NCBI GenBank assembly: GCA_964614215.1
Contig: CAZTKP010000147.1
Span: forward strand, 1 to 6,627
Direction: 5' to 3'
Length of the DNA stretch: 6,627 bases
DNA from: CAZTKP01 sp964614215
GTDB taxonomy: Bacteria; UBP6; UBA1177
The notes under the pieces were generated by a model. It was not told the DNA's origin, made no database searches, and was given only the letters and a program-made list of their open reading frames with translations. Shown here in pieces: positions 1 to 6,380 of this stretch. The position numbers were made by a program, and so were the translations under genes. Each line of letters opens with the position of its first letter. The first letter of the stretch is position 1.

Positions 1-856
1 CAGTGTTGGAAATAAACGCACAGTTTTTAATAAAAAGGTTTTGAGTGCTGAAAATAAGAATGCCGCCGCCGTTTTCATCTGCTGAAGAAAGAGCGTTTCC
101 ATTTTTTATTGTTAAATTTTCCACAGTCAGATCAGAAGCAGGAACAAGAATATGAGGTGTCGATCCTCCGCCATCAAGGATTGTCGCGTGGTTTTGAGGG
201 TCACAAGAGTCCGGATCGACATTTCCGTCGTAAAAACCACCAGAAATTGAGATGTTGTCTAAAAGAAAAATACTTGATGAAATACCGTAAGTTCCTTCTT
301 CGATAAATATACTGCATTTTTCTTTGCCGGATGAAATTGCTTCCGCGGCACTGTTAACTGCATCCTGAATTGACGTATAAGCACTGTTCCAGCTCAACCC
401 GTTTTTATTTAAAGTATTGTTGGGACGAACATATCTGACACAGAGGTCACAATTTTTTCCGCCAGTTCCATCCGGGCATGGAAAGACATAAATATCATCA
501 TCTGTATTTTCATCCTCATCCTCATCGGCATTGTCTTCCTCTATGTCGTTATCAGTGCCGTTATCGTAATCGTCCTCACAAAAATCAATGTCCAGGTTCT
601 CGTTATCGTAACTTACACTATCAGTATCAATAACCTCCTCAAAGTTGTCTGATTCACAAATCTCATCCTGCATTTGATCGTTTTCATGATATTTTTCAAT
701 GTCTGTCTCCGGACTGGAATCAAAAGTTTCCGTTATGGATTCTGAATCTGAATCATTATTAACAGCGATAGCGTCATCCTGATAATTCTCTGAAATGTCG
801 CTCTGATTACAGGAAATGGAAATGAAAATAAAAAACAAAGTTAAAACAACCTTCAT
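1..856 (-). CDS. Lipoprotein with acidic tether and parallel beta-helix domain, 3' end beyond the window
   Basis: This reading frame is open without a stop from 856 to the left edge, giving 285 residues of a longer protein. I chose the ATG at 856 because GGAGG (minus strand, 862-866) lies 5 bases upstream. The in-frame ATG at 868 would overlap that site. Residues 1-15 are a short hydrophobic signal peptide ending at Cys16, the probable lipidated residue, although the box reads S-I-S-C with Ser rather than Leu at -3. Residues 17-122 are a low-complexity linker dominated by Asp, Glu, Asn and Ser, probably an extended tether. A small Cys cluster follows (C127, C136, C139). From about residue 141 the pattern YVRPNN..., GLSWNSAYTSIQDAV, IEEGTY, ISISGGF, TILDGGG, LTVENLTIKNGNA and NGGGI is typical of right-handed beta-helix (pectin-lyase-like, Pmp-like) surface proteins. 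The missing part should hold more helix coils. Its substrate or ligand is unknown. It lies 69 bases downstream of the kinase gene on the same strand, so co-transcription is likely. Confidence 0.88.
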   Translation of the reverse strand, partial: MKVVLTLFFIFISISCNQSDISENYQDDAIAVNNDSDSESITETFDSSPETDIEKYHENDQMQDEICESDNFEEVIDTDSVSYDNENLDIDFCEDDYDNGTDNDIEEDNADEDEDENTDDDIYVFPCPDGTGGKNCDLCVRYVRPNNTLNKNGLSWNSAYTSIQDAVNSAAEAISSGKEKCSIFIEEGTYGISSSIFLLDNISISGGFYDGNVDPDSCDPQNHATILDGGGSTPHILVPASDLTVENLTIKNGNALSSADENGGGILIFSTQNLFIKNCAFISNT

Positions 857-925
857 CGAAGCCTCCATTCTGATAAAAGACTGTGGGGTTAGGTTAATAG
901 AAAAAGAAATTATGTAAAGAAAATG
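857..925 (-). other. Short intergenic gap without terminator or clear promoter
   Basis: These 69 bases separate the kinase stop codon (TAG) from the lipoprotein start. On the minus strand the gap is AT-rich and contains a TTTACA (913-918), but there is no acceptable -10 element at 16-18 bp from it. I see no GC-rich hairpin followed by a T run. The simplest reading is read-through transcription from the kinase gene into the lipoprotein gene. A weak or non-sigma70 promoter cannot be excluded. Confidence 0.5.
862..866 (-). promoter_or_regulatory. Ribosome binding site of the beta-helix lipoprotein
   Basis: GGAGG on the minus strand stands 5 bases before the ATG at 856. It decides the start in favour of 856 over the in-frame ATG at 868, which would leave the site inside the coding region. 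Confidence 0.75.
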
Positions 926-3900
926 CTAGTTAGAAAATCCTGTCTTGAATCCGTCAAGTTTTAATCCGGTCTTTTTCTCAGAGCGTTCAATGAGTTTTTT
1001 GGGATCATCTTTTTGCCTGAGATGGTCGAGTGGGATTTCGCGGATCTTTGATCCTGTGCACTTAAGGAGCTTGTTCTTCGTGATCTTTATTCCCAGACTT
1101 TCTTCGGTCTTTATCTCAAAGAGAAGTCTGCCGTTTTCAGTTGAAACGATCCTTATGAGATTGTCGTTTGAAGAAAGTGCGATCATTGAACTGTCCGCTG
1201 ATATGGATGAATAGTTGATCCACTTGTCAGTGATCTTAAAGCTGTCAATAAGTTTAAGATCTTTTGAATTGAGAACGTAAAGAACTCCTTTTTTGCCTGA
1301 AACGAAGATCTTTTTTCCATCTTTTGAAAAAGCCACGGTGCTTAGAATATCGTCACTTTTAAATGTCATGACCTTTGAATTATCTGTATTCCAGACCTTT
1401 AATGTGTAATCATCGCTGACAGAAGCTATCTGAGAATTTTCGGGAGAAAAAACGGCCCGCCAGACACCCTTTTCATGGTCTTCGAACCTTTTAATTATCT
1501 TCCAGTCTGAAGTGTCATAGACAATTGCTGTGCCGTCAAGTGATGCAGTCACAAGTTTCTTCGAACCAGCTGAAAAATTCACGCTGTAAACAGCATCCTG
1601 ATGATCGTTGAGTCTTTTGAGAATTTTTCCGGTATTGGGATCAATAATTGCGGTAGTCTTATCGATCGAAGCAGTCGCAAGAAATTTTGAATCAGGAGAG
1701 AACTCAATATCCCAGACTGCATCAGTATGAACTTTTTTATTTATTGATTCCTTTTCGTTCACCAGTGTAACTGTTCCGTCCTCATTCCCTGAAGCAGTCA
1801 AACTTTCAGATCTTTCAACGCTGAAAGTCATTGACCTTCCCATCGAAAAGTCATGAATTCTTCTTTGAGCAACATTATTCCAGATCCTGATCTTTCCATC
1901 ATATCCGGATGTCGCCAGTCCGTTTTCGTCAAAACTGTCGATCCCCCATATAATTCCTTCGTGAGAGTTAAATGTAACAATTTTTTCGAGTTCAGGAAAT
2001 TTAAAAACAGAAACATCACCGTTGTAGTGAGAGACTGACACGCTCTTGCCGTCTGCTGAAAAAGAGATATAGGTCGCCGGACTTTTTATGTCTATGATCT
2101 TCCGGATCTGACCATCGGGAATTGAATACAGAAACAGTTTTTTACCGTAACCGCCTGACAACGCATACTTGCCTGAAGGTGAGAATTTAACAGAGAAGAC
2201 GGTTTCACTGCTTCCATCAAGTTCTCTGGCTCTTAATTTTTCTTCGCTGTTCCATAAAAATGTTTTTCCAGTGTAATCGGCGCTTATAATGGTTCCGTCT
2301 TTTGAAACATCCGCACTGTAAACGGCATCAACATGTTTATTGAAAACCTTTATCTGTTTTCCATTTTCAGCGTCCCAGATCCGCACCTTTCCGTCGTATC
2401 CGGTGCTGATGATCTTAGAATCTTTATCGAAAAATCTCACTCTGTAGACATTTTCTCCGTGACCTTCAAACCTTTTGATCAGGTTGCCTGATTTTGCATC
2501 CCAGACAGCAATAGAGCCGTCATAACTGCCTGAAAGTATTCTGAAACCATCAGTTGACCAACTGAGACTGAATATCTTGTCTTTATGTGCCACTATCTCG
2601 GAAATTTTCTTTCCGCTAATGTTAAAAAAGATGATCTTTCCGTCTTCAGAAGCCGCTGCAAGATTTTTTCCATCTGGGGATGCCTTGACATCGCATAAAG
2701 ATGCTCCGGCATTGATCGTTCTGACAAGATGAAACTGAGAACTGCTGTTTGAGATATAAAAGGCGGAATCGCTTTTTGCAAAGATTTTTGAACTTTCAGG
2801 AACGGACTTTGAATAATCCGCCGCGAAGTAGGGACTTTGAGGATTTGCGGGGTTATTTTCCATTGAAGCCGCGGAATAGAGCATTGCAAGACCGTAAAAA
2901 CCGGAATCAAGGCTTTTCTTTGCCTCCTGATAAAGTCCCTGAGACATGTGATAATGGGCTTTTCTTGTTTCAGCTTCTTTCATCATCAGAGCGTTATCTG
3001 CAATTCTACGAGCCTTTTTTTCTTTTGAAAAGGAATAGCTGACAATTAAAAGTCCGCTTATGACGACAATTGAAAGGATTAACCATGCGATAGTCAGACC
3101 TTTGTTCTTGTGGTAGAATTTTTTCAGCAGTTCAATGGATGAGTAGTTGTAAACAGAAACCTTTCCGCCGCTCATCCATGAGTTGATCTCATCAGTTATC
3201 TCACCGGCACTTGAATATCTGTCTTCTTTTTTCTTTGAAAGCGCCTTCATGGCAACAGCGGCGATCTCAGGCGGTACTTCAGGGTTTAACTCAAGAACAT
3301 GTTTCAGTTTTCCATTAATTGTCTCGTTTATTGTCTTGTAAACATTGTTGGAAGCAAAAGGCCTTGTGCCGGTAAGCATTCTGTAAAGCACTGCTCCCAG
3401 AGAATATATGTCGGATCTTTCATCGACCTCATCTATTTTTCCTTCCGCCTGCTCCGGAGGCATGTATGATGGAGTTCCGATAACTGATCCGACAAGAGTT
3501 GCATCTATCTTCACACCTGAATCGATCGCATTCGGTATGTCTATTGAATCAGGATCTTCAATTTCAGGGAGGTTGGGGGCCTTGGCGATTCCCCAGTCAA
3601 CAAGAAAAGTTTCTCCAAACGGTCCTACCATAATGTTGTCGGGTTTAATGTCGCGATGAATTACTCCCATACTGTGAGCGTAGGCTACAGCGTTACATAC
3701 ATCGATGAAGTGAGGAAGAAGTTTAATTTTCTTTTTTGTTGTATCGGCGGCTTTGATCTCCTGATGGAGAGTATTGCCCTGAATTCTTCTCATCGTATAG
3801 TAGAGTGTTCCGTCGTCTTTAGCTCCGATCTCATGAACTGGAATTATAGAAGGATGTTCAAGCTGTCCGGTGATACGTGCTTCTCTGAGAAATCTTTTCA

Positions 3901-4159
3901 TTATGTTGATGTAGTATCCCGGCTTTTTCTGTCTGAGGTATTCAGGTCTTCTGTCCTTTAGCAGTTCCTTTACCGCTATCTCGCGACCGATATGATTATC
4001 TTTTGCAAGAACGACTCTTCCACTGGCTCCCCGGCCCAGTTCATCTTTGAGATGGTACTTCTCATGATTCCAGTCACTAAGACCTGATTCAATTTCCATT
4101 TCGTCAGGTAAAGTCTTGTTAACATTAACGGTTTTGGCTTCAAGGTCTACGCTGTGCAT
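926..4159 (-). CDS. Transmembrane Ser/Thr protein kinase with C-terminal WD40 double propeller
   Basis: This 1077-residue Hanks-type (PknB-like) kinase should phosphorylate Ser/Thr on partner proteins or itself. Motifs in order are: glycine loop G-R-G-A-S-G at 42-47; catalytic Lys64 in AVK; probable helix C Glu93; catalytic loop HRDIKPDN at 168-175; metal-binding DWG at 188-190 in place of DFG; GTPSYMPPE at 228-236 in place of APE; structural Asp250; and Arg314. All catalytic residues are present, so it should be active. The DWG motif, the long activation segment and the WMSGGKVSVYNYS segment (328-340) before the membrane helix match a common bacterial subfamily. One membrane helix spans about 354-377, followed by a charged, probably coiled segment (378-405) and a helical linker to about 470. 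About fourteen WD40 units fill 487-1047, with a basic tail (1048-1077) after them. The start at 4159 is supported by AGGAG 7 bases upstream and by a consensus promoter. It is divergent from the IgGFc-like lipoprotein gene and upstream of the beta-helix lipoprotein gene. The substrate is unknown. Confidence 0.95.
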   Translation of the reverse strand: MHSVDLEAKTVNVNKTLPDEMEIESGLSDWNHEKYHLKDELGRGASGRVVLAKDNHIGREIAVKELLKDRRPEYLRQKKPGYYINIMKRFLREARITGQLEHPSIIPVHEIGAKDDGTLYYTMRRIQGNTLHQEIKAADTTKKKIKLLPHFIDVCNAVAYAHSMGVIHRDIKPDNIMVGPFGETFLVDWGIAKAPNLPEIEDPDSIDIPNAIDSGVKIDATLVGSVIGTPSYMPPEQAEGKIDEVDERSDIYSLGAVLYRMLTGTRPFASNNVYKTINETINGKLKHVLELNPEVPPEIAAVAMKALSKKKEDRYSSAGEITDEINSWMSGGKVSVYNYSSIELLKKFYHKNKGLTIAWLILSIVVISGLLIVSYSFSKEKKARRIADNALMMKEAETRKAHYHMSQGLYQEAKKSLDSGFYGLAMLYSAASMENNPANPQSPYFAADYSKSVPESSKIFAKSDSAFYISNSSSQFHLVRTINAGASLCDVKASPDGKNLAAASEDGKIIFFNISGKKISEIVAHKDKIFSLSWSTDGFRILSGSYDGSIAVWDAKSGNLIKRFEGHGENVYRVRFFDKDSKIISTGYDGKVRIWDAENGKQIKVFNKHVDAVYSADVSKDGTIISADYTGKTFLWNSEEKLRARELDGSSETVFSVKFSPSGKYALSGGYGKKLFLYSIPDGQIRKIIDIKSPATYISFSADGKSVSVSHYNGDVSVFKFPELEKIVTFNSHEGIIWGIDSFDENGLATSGYDGKIRIWNNVAQRRIHDFSMGRSMTFSVERSESLTASGNEDGTVTLVNEKESINKKVHTDAVWDIEFSPDSKFLATASIDKTTAIIDPNTGKILKRLNDHQDAVYSVNFSAGSKKLVTASLDGTAIVYDTSDWKIIKRFEDHEKGVWRAVFSPENSQIASVSDDYTLKVWNTDNSKVMTFKSDDILSTVAFSKDGKKIFVSGKKGVLYVLNSKDLKLIDSFKITDKWINYSSISADSSMIALSSNDNLIRIVSTENGRLLFEIKTEESLGIKITKNKLLKCTGSKIREIPLDHLRQKDDPKKLIERSEKKTGLKLDGFKTGFSN
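1019..2702 (-). repeat. WD40 repeat array, about 14 units, within the kinase
   Basis: Units of about 40 residues repeat from residue 487 to 1047 of the kinase. Each has the form (hydrophobic)-x-V-x-F-S-x-D-(S/G)-K-x-(hydrophobic)-x-(S/T)-x-S-x-D-G-x-(hydrophobic)-x-(hydrophobic)-W/Y-(N/D). Approximate unit starts are 487, 526, 568, 610, 651, 693, 734, 774, 812, 854, 896, 935, 977 and 1018. Units 2, 3, 7, 9, 10 and 11 are the clearest, while 8, 13 and 14 are degenerate. The strand around 478-486 (HLVRTINAG) could close a ring by pairing with the last blade. Fourteen units fit two seven-bladed propellers, a likely protein-binding platform. Confidence 0.85.
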
Positions 4160-4166
4160 ACTCGTT

Positions 4167-4171
4167 CTCCT
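4167..4171 (-). promoter_or_regulatory. Ribosome binding site of the kinase
   Basis: AGGAG on the minus strand is spaced 7 bases from the ATG at 4159, which supports that start. Confidence 0.75.
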
Positions 4172-4188
4172 AAGTTTGAAGAGGTTGG

Positions 4189-4217
4189 ATTATAAACAGC
4201 CCCTTCATTTCTGTCAA
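4189..4217 (-). promoter_or_regulatory. Perfect-consensus sigma70-type promoter for the kinase
   Basis: Read on the minus strand, TTGACA (4212-4217) is followed by a 17-bp spacer and TATAAT (4189-4194). Both hexamers match the housekeeping sigma consensus exactly, at the optimal spacing. The predicted transcription start is near 4182, giving a leader of about 20 bases that carries the AGGAG ribosome site. A promoter this close to consensus suggests either strong basal expression or a need for repression. Confidence 0.85.
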
Positions 4218-4235
4218 AAAATCATAGTCTTAATA

Positions 4236-4261
4236 AAGTTAATTGATAATGGGTTTAACTT
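4236..4261. promoter_or_regulatory. Candidate operator: inverted repeat around the -35 of the IgGFc-like gene
   Basis: AAGTTAA (4236-4242) and TTAACTT (4255-4261) are exact reverse complements separated by 12 bases. The arm centres are 19 bp apart, roughly two helical turns. The left arm abuts the -35 hexamer (4243-4248) and the right arm lies in the promoter spacer, where a bound dimeric regulator would block polymerase. The arms are AT-only apart from one G/C each, in an AT-rich region, so chance occurrence is a real alternative. Confidence 0.35.
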
Positions 4262-4270
4262 AGGTATAAT
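4243..4270 (+). promoter_or_regulatory. Near-consensus sigma70-type promoter for the IgGFc-like lipoprotein
   Basis: TTGATA (4243-4248; one mismatch to TTGACA), a 16-bp spacer and a perfect TATAAT (4265-4270) face right. The predicted transcription start is near 4277, which leaves a leader of about 38 bases to the ATG at 4315. The -35 is 25 bp from the -35 of the divergent kinase promoter, so the two promoters are back to back without overlapping. Confidence 0.78.
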
Positions 4271-4301
4271 ATCTGACAACTGTTTGAAGGTTAATGTTTT
4301 C

Positions 4302-4306
4302 GGAGA
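4302..4306 (+). promoter_or_regulatory. Ribosome binding site deciding the start of the IgGFc-like gene
   Basis: GGAGA sits 8 bases before the ATG at 4315. The longer in-frame option from the ATG at 4294 has only a weaker AAGG at close spacing and would place seven extra residues, two of them acidic, before the signal peptide. The MRKLS start at 4315 gives a normal lipoprotein signal sequence. Confidence 0.7.
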
Positions 4307-4314
4307 TAAGAGAG

Positions 4315-6375
4315 ATGAGAAAATTAAGTGTGTTGTCAGTTATTTTCAGCTTTATTTTTATTGGATCATGTACAGTTGATTCTGAAACAGAGTGCGATCA
4401 GTTCACACCGTGTCCTGCAGGATACACATGCGATCTGCTCAACGGTATCTGCATTGAGGATACGTCTGTAGCTGATGAGGACGAAACTGTGGACAACAAT
4501 CTTCCTGCACAGGATGATGAAGTTGAGGACAATGCGGCAAAAGATGATAGCGCAAAGCCTGATAATGAAGTTCAGGATGATCCGGATAAGCTTTGTGAGC
4601 CTGATATGCTTCTTGGATGCGATCCTGAGAACATTCACAACATCAACAGATGTAACAGCTTGGGAACAGCAGTTGAATCAGTTCCATGCGGAGGTACAGA
4701 TGTCTGTCATGAAGACAAGTGTGTTCAGGTTAACTGTACCGCCGGACAGGGTATGTGTGATGAAAATGATCTCACAAAGGTTTTTGAATGTGATGAGAAG
4801 GGAGTAGGTGCTTCAGAGACAGTTCTTGAAGATTGCGGAGCAGGTGGATTCTGCTCAGCAGGAGAATGTGTTTTCTACTGTGATATTGCTGCAAAGGAAC
4901 ATTCCTACCAGGGTTGTGACTATTTTACGGCCAACCTCAATACCTCGACAATGAGAACAGATCCGATCTACGCCTTAACGATCAGTAACATTTATTCTGA
5001 CAAAGTCGTTACTGTCGACATAACAAGTTTTACTGCAAGTGGAGAGGTTGATGCGGGAAACTGCTACTTCTGTGTAGATCAGTTCTGTATGTCGAAAACT
5101 TCCTCAAAAGATCTTAAAATAGATCCCGGAAAACTTGGTATAGTTCAATTCCCGCATACAAAGATGATAAAAGGGACAGGAGTTGTCTGGGATAGTTATC
5201 ATGTTAAAACTGACCTGCCGGTTACTGTCTATCAGTTCAGTCCTTTTGATAACAGTTACGACAATCCTTTCGAAGCCTCGGGAAAGAGTGTTGATTATTC
5301 GATTCTTATGCCTGATTATGGAAAATCCTACTCTAACGACGCTTCTCTTCTGATGCCGTCATCAAGTGTCTATACCGATTACATCGTTTCGGCACATACT
5401 ACAGATGATTCAGTAACTTATGCAACGATCGTGGGTGTAAGTGATGAGGATACAACAGTGACGGTTAAGCCGAAAGTTGCCATCAGTGCAGGCGGCGGAG
5501 TTCCTGCCATTTCAGCAAACGGTACAGGCACAATAACTGTTAAGAAAGGTCAGGTCGTTCAGATCGAATCAAAGGGAGCGGACATTACCGGAACCAGGAT
5601 ATCCTGTGATACTGAAGAAGCTACCTGCCATCCTTTTGCAGTTTTCTCGGGAACAGATTGCGCCAATATTCCTAATGGATACGGATACTGTGATCATATA
5701 GAGCAGCAGATGTTCCCTGTTCAGACATGGGGTAAAGAGTATATTCTTGTAAAGACCAAACCGAGAGGTGAAGAATGGGATTATGTGAGGATTATAGCAA
5801 GTGAGGATACAACTAAACTTACATTCGCTCCTGCTACTCCTACACAGATATCCGTACCTTCCGGATGGAGAGATTTTACTGTTAATCCCGTGGCAACAGA
5901 GATCAATGCAGGGGAATATTCGGAGTTCTATTTTAAAGATACACTTACAGTTTCCGCTGATAAACCGATCATGGTGGTCCATTATCTTGCCGGTGCTGAC
6001 TTTCTTTCAGCCGACTGTCAGACCAACCATACAGCGGACTGCGTCGGAGACCCGGCAATGATGCTTATTCCTCCTGCAGAACAGTTTAGAAACGATTACA
6101 GATTCCTGACTCCCGGAAGTTATGCAAGTAACTTTGCGACTATCGTCATGACGACTGGTGAAGCTCCTGTTCTTAACGGATCAGCTGTTTCCGGAATTCA
6201 GGAAATAACAGGAACAAGCTACTCATATGCAATTGTTGATCTGGGAAGCGATTTCAAGACGCACACACTTGAATGTACAGATAATCCTTGCGGACTCTTT
6301 GTTTACGGCTGGGAACAGGACGTAAGCTATGCCTATCCCGGAGGACTTAATCTGGAAAATCTTTCTGACGGCTAA
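4315..6375 (+). CDS. Lipoprotein with Cys-rich modules and IgGFc-binding-protein-like domain
   Basis: From the ATG at 4315 the product is 686 residues (693 from the alternative ATG at 4294). Residues 1-18 form a lipoprotein signal peptide (MRKLS, then a hydrophobic core) ending in the lipobox I-G-S-C with Cys19. Thr at +2 fits outer-membrane sorting under the E. coli rule. A small Cys-containing segment follows (C27, C33, C39, C46; PCPAGYTC). Next come an acidic linker at about 49-93 and two tandem Cys-rich modules (94-140, 141-188). From about 190 to the end it resembles the bacterial IgGFc-binding-protein family. The landmarks are GCDYFTANL, EQQMFPVQTWGKEYILVKT, DYVRIIASEDTTKLTF, the AGEY..FYF segment, PIMVVHYLAG, DPAMMLIPPAEQF and the closing VYGWEQDVSYAYPGGL. 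The domain is named after the N-terminus of mammalian FCGBP. Binding of IgG by bacterial members is not established, so a role as surface adhesin or structural protein is an inference. It is transcribed away from the kinase and is followed after 5 bases by a DUF4416 gene. Confidence 0.9.
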   Translation: MRKLSVLSVIFSFIFIGSCTVDSETECDQFTPCPAGYTCDLLNGICIEDTSVADEDETVDNNLPAQDDEVEDNAAKDDSAKPDNEVQDDPDKLCEPDMLLGCDPENIHNINRCNSLGTAVESVPCGGTDVCHEDKCVQVNCTAGQGMCDENDLTKVFECDEKGVGASETVLEDCGAGGFCSAGECVFYCDIAAKEHSYQGCDYFTANLNTSTMRTDPIYALTISNIYSDKVVTVDITSFTASGEVDAGNCYFCVDQFCMSKTSSKDLKIDPGKLGIVQFPHTKMIKGTGVVWDSYHVKTDLPVTVYQFSPFDNSYDNPFEASGKSVDYSILMPDYGKSYSNDASLLMPSSSVYTDYIVSAHTTDDSVTYATIVGVSDEDTTVTVKPKVAISAGGGVPAISANGTGTITVKKGQVVQIESKGADITGTRISCDTEEATCHPFAVFSGTDCANIPNGYGYCDHIEQQMFPVQTWGKEYILVKTKPRGEEWDYVRIIASEDTTKLTFAPATPTQISVPSGWRDFTVNPVATEINAGEYSEFYFKDTLTVSADKPIMVVHYLAGADFLSADCQTNHTADCVGDPAMMLIPPAEQFRNDYRFLTPGSYASNFATIVMTTGEAPVLNGSAVSGIQEITGTSYSYAIVDLGSDFKTHTLECTDNPCGLFVYGWEQDVSYAYPGGLNLENLSDG
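4594..4881 (+). repeat. Two tandem Cys-rich modules in the IgGFc-like lipoprotein
   Basis: Two consecutive modules of about 47 residues share one cysteine spacing: C-x(6-7)-C-x10-C-x(11-14)-C-x5-C-x4-C-x(3-4)-C. The last Cys of the first module is the first Cys of the second. Counting from the ATG at 4315 the cysteines are at 94, 102, 113, 125, 131, 136, 141, 148, 159, 174, 180, 185 and 189. The residues between them have diverged, so this is an old duplication. Disulfide formation is expected for an exported protein. Confidence 0.8.
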
Positions 6376-6380
6376 GATTT

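Noticed and set aside
109..306. Short plus-strand frame at the left end
   Set aside because: It is antisense to the beta-helix coding region, which is supported by its own ribosome site, signal peptide and domain pattern.
511..526. Short tandem repeat of a 6-bp unit (cctcat) that might mediate phase variation
   Set aside because: It has fewer than three units, and a 6-bp change keeps the frame. It simply reflects Asp-Glu codons in the acidic tether.
857..868. Longer start for the beta-helix lipoprotein from the ATG at 868
   Set aside because: The GGAGG at 862-866 would lie within the coding sequence, and the ATG at 868 has no comparable ribosome site of its own.
890..918. Possible promoter for the beta-helix lipoprotein starting with TTTACA
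   Set aside because: The hexamer at the right distance is AACCTA, and the better TATTAA is only 13 bp away, so neither makes a credible promoter.
1019..2702. DNA-level tandem duplication in the WD40 region
   Set aside because: Blades share protein motifs, but their nucleotide sequences are clearly diverged, so I see no recent duplication or recombination signal.
3656..3961. Plus-strand frame of 101 codons opposite the kinase
   Set aside because: It lies antisense to the highly conserved kinase core, has no ribosome site or recognisable domain, and fits a chance open frame.
4294..4314. Longer start for the IgGFc-like lipoprotein from the ATG at 4294
   Set aside because: It adds MFSEIRE before the signal peptide, and its leader would be only about 17 bases. 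GGAGA at 4302-4306 fits the ATG at 4315 better.
5569..5982. Minus-strand frame of 137 codons opposite the IgGFc-like domain
   Set aside because: It is fully antisense to a conserved domain, its composition is rich in Cys, Ser and Ile without pattern, and it shows no start signals.
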